This document shows, piece by piece, positions 61,085-64,000 of a stretch of DNA of 64,000 nucleotides (position 1 is the first letter of the stretch; every line of letters starts with the position of its first letter). Source of the DNA: Acinetobacter sp. ANC 4204 (GTDB lineage Bacteria; Pseudomonadota; Gammaproteobacteria; Pseudomonadales; Moraxellaceae); contig NZ_NEFZ01000004.1 of assembly GCF_002135205.1 (NCBI RefSeq), positions 365,442 to 429,441 on the forward strand, written 5' to 3'. Position numbers and translations under genes: made by a program. The notes beneath the pieces were generated by a model. It was given only the letters and a program-made list of their open reading frames with translations, was not told the origin of the DNA and did not search any database.

Positions 61085-62458
61085 TTACGCGCCTCGAGTT
61101 GCAACAAGTGCTTCAGCAATTGCTTTCTTAAAGCGAACAATTACTTCTTCACATTCAGCTTGAGTGATAATAAGTGGGCAAAGTAAACGAATAACTGTGC
61201 CGTTACGACCGCCTTTTTCTAACAACAATTTGTTGTTAAAGCATGCCGCTTGAATCGCTGCTGCCAGTTGACCATCTGCAGGTAAAGACCCCATATGATC
61301 CGCTGGTTTACGCTCATCAACAATTTCAACACCAATCATCAAACCACGGCCACGCACGTTACCGATACATGGGAACTCTTGAGCCAGCTTTTTAAATTCA
61401 GCTTGTAAGAAATCACCACGTTCTTGTGCATTCTGCGCAAGGTTTTGTTCTTTGATGGTTTTGATGGTTGCAAGACCAGTACCCATCGCCAATTGGTTAC
61501 CACGGAAAGTACCCGTGTGACCTGCTGGTTGCCATGCGTCGAACTTACGCTTAATGCCCAGTACAGCAAGCGGTAAGCTACCACCTACAGCTTTAGACAT
61601 GACAACAACGTCAGGTTCAATACCTGCGTGTTCGAATGCGAACATCTTGCCTGAACGTGCAAAGCCTGCTTGAACTTCGTCAAGAATCAACACGATATTG
61701 TGTTTTTCAGTCACTTCGCGGATTTTTTTCAACCATTTAGTTGGCGCTGTTACCACACCACCTTCACCTTGAATTGCTTCAAGAATCACAGCAGCTGGCT
61801 TAGTTACACCACTTTCAACGTCTTCGATGAAATTCTCAAAGAAATACGTTAAAGCATCCACACCCGCTTCACCACCTAAACCAAGTGGGCAACGGTATTC
61901 ATGTGGGTACGGCATAAATTGAACGCCTGGCATCAAACCATTTACAGCATTTTTAGCAGACAAATTACCTGTCATAGCAAGCGAACCATGTGTCATACCA
62001 TGGTAGCCACCAGAGAAGCTAATCACTGTACTACGACCCGTATAAGTCTTTGCTAATTTAATTGCTGCTTCCGTGCCATCTGCACCAGATGGACCACAGA
62101 ACTGTAAACAATACTCTTCTTTACCACCAGGTAATTGCTCAAGTAATGCTTCAGTAAACGCATCTTTTAAAGGTGTCGTTAAATCCAAAGTATGTAATGG
62201 TAGACCGCTTGCAAGCGTATCTTGGATACTTTGAATTACCGCAGGATGATTATGGCCCAAAGCCAATGTTCCTGCCCCAGCTAAACAATCGAGGTACTCT
62301 GTACCTTCAACATCAGTAACCCAGCAACCTAATGCTTTGGCTATCGCTAACGGTAATTTCCGTGGATAGCTACGAACATTGGATTCCATCTGACTTTGGC
62401 GAGTCAAATAGTATTCGTTAGTAGAATTAGTGGCAGGGTTTACAGAAGAAACGCTCAT
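61085..62458 (-). CDS. dat: Diaminobutyrate-2-oxoglutarate aminotransferase
   Basis: A 457-residue class-III PLP aminotransferase that makes L-2,4-diaminobutyrate from aspartate semialdehyde and glutamate. The cofactor lysine is in [35 protein letters not shown] and [10 protein letters not shown] are family motifs. It heads the dat-ddc operon. The upstream region has no clear gene. Confidence 0.95.
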   Translation of the reverse strand: MSVSSVNPATNSTNEYYLTRQSQMESNVRSYPRKLPLAIAKALGCWVTDVEGTEYLDCLAGAGTLALGHNHPAVIQSIQDTLASGLPLHTLDLTTPLKDAFTEALLEQLPGGKEEYCLQFCGPSGADGTEAAIKLAKTYTGRSTVISFSGGYHGMTHGSLAMTGNLSAKNAVNGLMPGVQFMPYPHEYRCPLGLGGEAGVDALTYFFENFIEDVESGVTKPAAVILEAIQGEGGVVTAPTKWLKKIREVTEKHNIVLILDEVQAGFARSGKMFAFEHAGIEPDVVVMSKAVGGSLPLAVLGIKRKFDAWQPAGHTGTFRGNQLAMGTGLATIKTIKEQNLAQNAQERGDFLQAEFKKLAQEFPCIGNVRGRGLMIGVEIVDERKPADHMGSLPADGQLAAAIQAACFNNKLLLEKGGRNGTVIRLLCPLIITQAECEEVIVRFKKAIAEALVATRGA

Positions 62459-62931
62459 ATCGAATTACCATCTCTGATATGGGTTGAAAGAAATAAGTCG
62501 GGTGACTTTTGGTCCTTTGACTCGGCGCTTTATAAAATCTAGTTAGATAGTGTTCAGATACTTCATAACTAGGAGGCGGATGATACAGAAATTTTCAATA
62601 AAATAAACAGCTTTTGGATATTATCTGTCATAAATTTACTAAAAAAATAGATCGTCCCAAACCATAGCTTAAATTATCATCTTACAGTGTGACAACGTAA
62701 AGAAAACCCGATGATTTTATTTATTTTTCAACTTTGCCAAAAAATATAATAAAGTTCAGCTTAGATGAAAATTAAGCGATTGAAAAAATTAAATATATTT
62801 AGGCTTTATTAAAAAATAATGTGTACTCATTTTTACAATCGAACCACAATATTTTCGCAAATTCACCACAAATTGGCTTTAAGCTTTTTATAAATGTTGC
62901 AAAACTCCTCGTAAATAAAAAAGGAATAAAA
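62459..62931. other. Intergenic region between dat and the SIMPL gene
   Basis: This AT-rich region (473 bases) has no gene I can support. It must contain the promoters of dat and of the SIMPL-domain gene; no clear sites can be named. Confidence 0.5.
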
Positions 62932-63636
62932 ATGCGTCAATTCTTCATCCCAGCCATCGCACTTAGCACTTTATTTAGCTCCGCAGTTTTTGCACAGTCA
63001 GATAACCAATTAAACTACAATATTGTCAACGTTCAGGCCGAAGCAACACGCCAAGTTTCCAATGATCTCATGAATGCAACGTTGTACATTGAACGTAGCA
63101 ATAAGCAACCTGCTGAACTGGCTACTCAAATTACACAGTTGATGAATCAAGCCACTGCTTTAGCACGCAAATACCCAAGTGTAAAAGTCGAAACAGGCTC
63201 TCAAAGCACTTACCCAATTTATAATGATGACAACCAAAAGCTAAAAGAATGGCGTGGTCGTGCAGAAATTAATTTAGAAAGCACAGACTTTAAGGCAGCA
63301 AGTCAGTTGATTGGTGAGTTACAACAGAACTTCCAAACCCAATCTATTGGTTTTAGTGTATCTGATGCACAACGTAAAAAAGTCGAAAATGAGCTGATTA
63401 TTGAAGCATCGAAAAACTTCCAACAACGTGCGCAATCTTTAGCACAAGCATGGAACAAATCAGGCTATAACTTGGTGAACTTGAACATTAACACCAGTAA
63501 CTATTACCCTCGTCCAGTGATGATGCGTGCTGAAAGTGCAAAATTTGCAATGGCTGATGCAGCACCAATGCAAGATGTGGCAGGTGGCGAGTCTAAAATC
63601 ACCGTAAATACAAATGGTACTGTTCAATTTAAATAA
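62932..63636 (+). CDS. SIMPL (DUF541) domain periplasmic protein
   Basis: A 234-residue protein with a signal peptide (FFIPAIALSTLFSSAVFAQ) cleaved near residue 21, followed by a SIMPL/DUF541 domain: YNIVNVQAEATRQVSNDLM, AELATQITQLMNQA, QSTYPIYNDDNQKLKEWRGR and VSDAQRKKVENELI. Members are periplasmic or outer-membrane-linked and often stress related, with no fixed activity. ATG 62932 has AAGGA upstream, so the longer frame to 62821 is rejected. Terminator follows. Confidence 0.88.
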   Translation: MRQFFIPAIALSTLFSSAVFAQSDNQLNYNIVNVQAEATRQVSNDLMNATLYIERSNKQPAELATQITQLMNQATALARKYPSVKVETGSQSTYPIYNDDNQKLKEWRGRAEINLESTDFKAASQLIGELQQNFQTQSIGFSVSDAQRKKVENELIIEASKNFQQRAQSLAQAWNKSGYNLVNLNINTSNYYPRPVMMRAESAKFAMADAAPMQDVAGGESKITVNTNGTVQFK

Positions 63637-63756
63637 AGAAATAGCGCTCATGCAATTTGAAAAGCGACATTAAACCTAGCTTTTAAATTCAGTGCGCAAC
63701 GTGATTTTACTTTTAAAGCTGACAGCCAATTCACTCAAATCCATGCAGCAGATAAA

Positions 63757-63783
63757 AAAGACTACATTTTTGTGGTCTTTTTT
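63757..63783 (+). terminator. Terminator-like hairpin before the IS element
   Basis: AAAGACTACA and TGTGGTCTTT form a 10-bp stem with a T4 loop and a further T tract. It follows the SIMPL gene by 120 bases. Confidence 0.75.
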
Positions 63784-63801
63784 ATTTCTTAGATTCTCAA
63801 A

Positions 63802-64000
63802 TGAAGTGCAACAGAGATTAAATTATTGGAAAGAAGCAAGATGAGCTAGCATTTTGCTTCCGACCGACCAAAGTCAAAGTTGCATCATGAACTATACTCA
63901 TCTTACCCAAGAAGAACGATATCAGATTTATACATTGTTACGTGAAGGTTTTTCTAAACGTTATATCGCTTGGAGACTGAATCGTTCACCTTCAACCATT
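63802..64000 (+). mobile_element. Left part of an IS30-family insertion sequence
   Basis: The transposase start at 63887 is preceded by a stretch (TGAAGTGCAACAGAGATTA at 63802-63820) that is a plausible terminal inverted repeat. The right end and target duplication lie outside the window, so the exact boundary cannot be set. Confidence 0.6.
63887..64000 (+). CDS. IS30-family transposase, 5' part only
   Basis: The first 38 residues read NYTHLTQEERYQIYTLLREG then FSKRYIAWRLNRSPSTI, the N-terminal helix-turn-helix of IS30 transposases such as ISAba125-type elements from Acinetobacter. The rest, including the DDE core, is beyond the window. The ATG is at 63887. Confidence 0.9.
   Translation, partial: MNYTHLTQEERYQIYTLLREGFSKRYIAWRLNRSPSTI

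Overview
The window looks like an Acinetobacter chromosome, low in GC, with a large prophage in its left 27.7 kb and host genes to the right. Host markers are an AmpG-type permease, a CGFS glutaredoxin, a pstSCAB cluster, the dat-ddc diaminopropane pair typical of Acinetobacter, and an IS30-family transposase start at the right edge. The species cannot be fixed from the sequence alone.

Prophage, 1 to about 27,680. It is an HK97-type siphovirus-like element beside tRNA-Val(GAC); its left end and lysis genes lie outside the window. Read on the minus strand, the late block runs HNH nuclease, two small proteins, TerS, TerL, portal, prohead protease, major capsid protein, four head-tail joining and tail completion proteins, tail tube, a G/GT chaperone pair with a T-TTT-TTG slippery site, a cassette of ant, HIRAN and secreted-protein genes, a tape measure with an internal M15-like peptidase domain, and three tail proteins. 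The last runs off the left edge. Intrinsic-terminator-like hairpins lie between many of these genes, which suggests antitermination. The early leftward block is Cro-like, CII-like, a P4-type primase and an SF3-like helicase, followed by twelve iterons that look like a replication origin. A repressor sits between two near-equivalent promoter-operator modules. A rightward, translationally coupled operon of small unknown genes ends in an excisionase-like gene that converges on the integrase.

The most interesting signal is immunity control. The repressor has an S24-like C-terminal region but appears to lack the Ser/Lys self-cleavage dyad. A P22-type antirepressor gene lies in the tail operon, preceded by a structured RNA with C4-antisense architecture. 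Short segments of that RNA are complementary both to the ant ribosome binding site region and to an upstream site next to a possible attenuator. Together these suggest an induction route based on the antirepressor rather than RecA-driven cleavage.

Host region, 27,676 to 64,000. It holds a MoxR/DUF58/transglutaminase operon, a ketopantoate reductase-like gene, cstA with a YbdD-like partner, efp divergent from epmB, a PilZ-like protein with a degenerate REC-PAS-EAL protein, rpmE with a structured leader, an SBF-type transporter, gloA, an AmpG-type permease with an unusual Ig-like insertion, a Lon-like protease, grxD, argD, a SohB-type protease, pstSCAB with a three-unit Pho box, a Rieske oxygenase, a gene broken by a 5-bp duplication, ddc and dat, a SIMPL-domain protein, and the start of an IS30 element.
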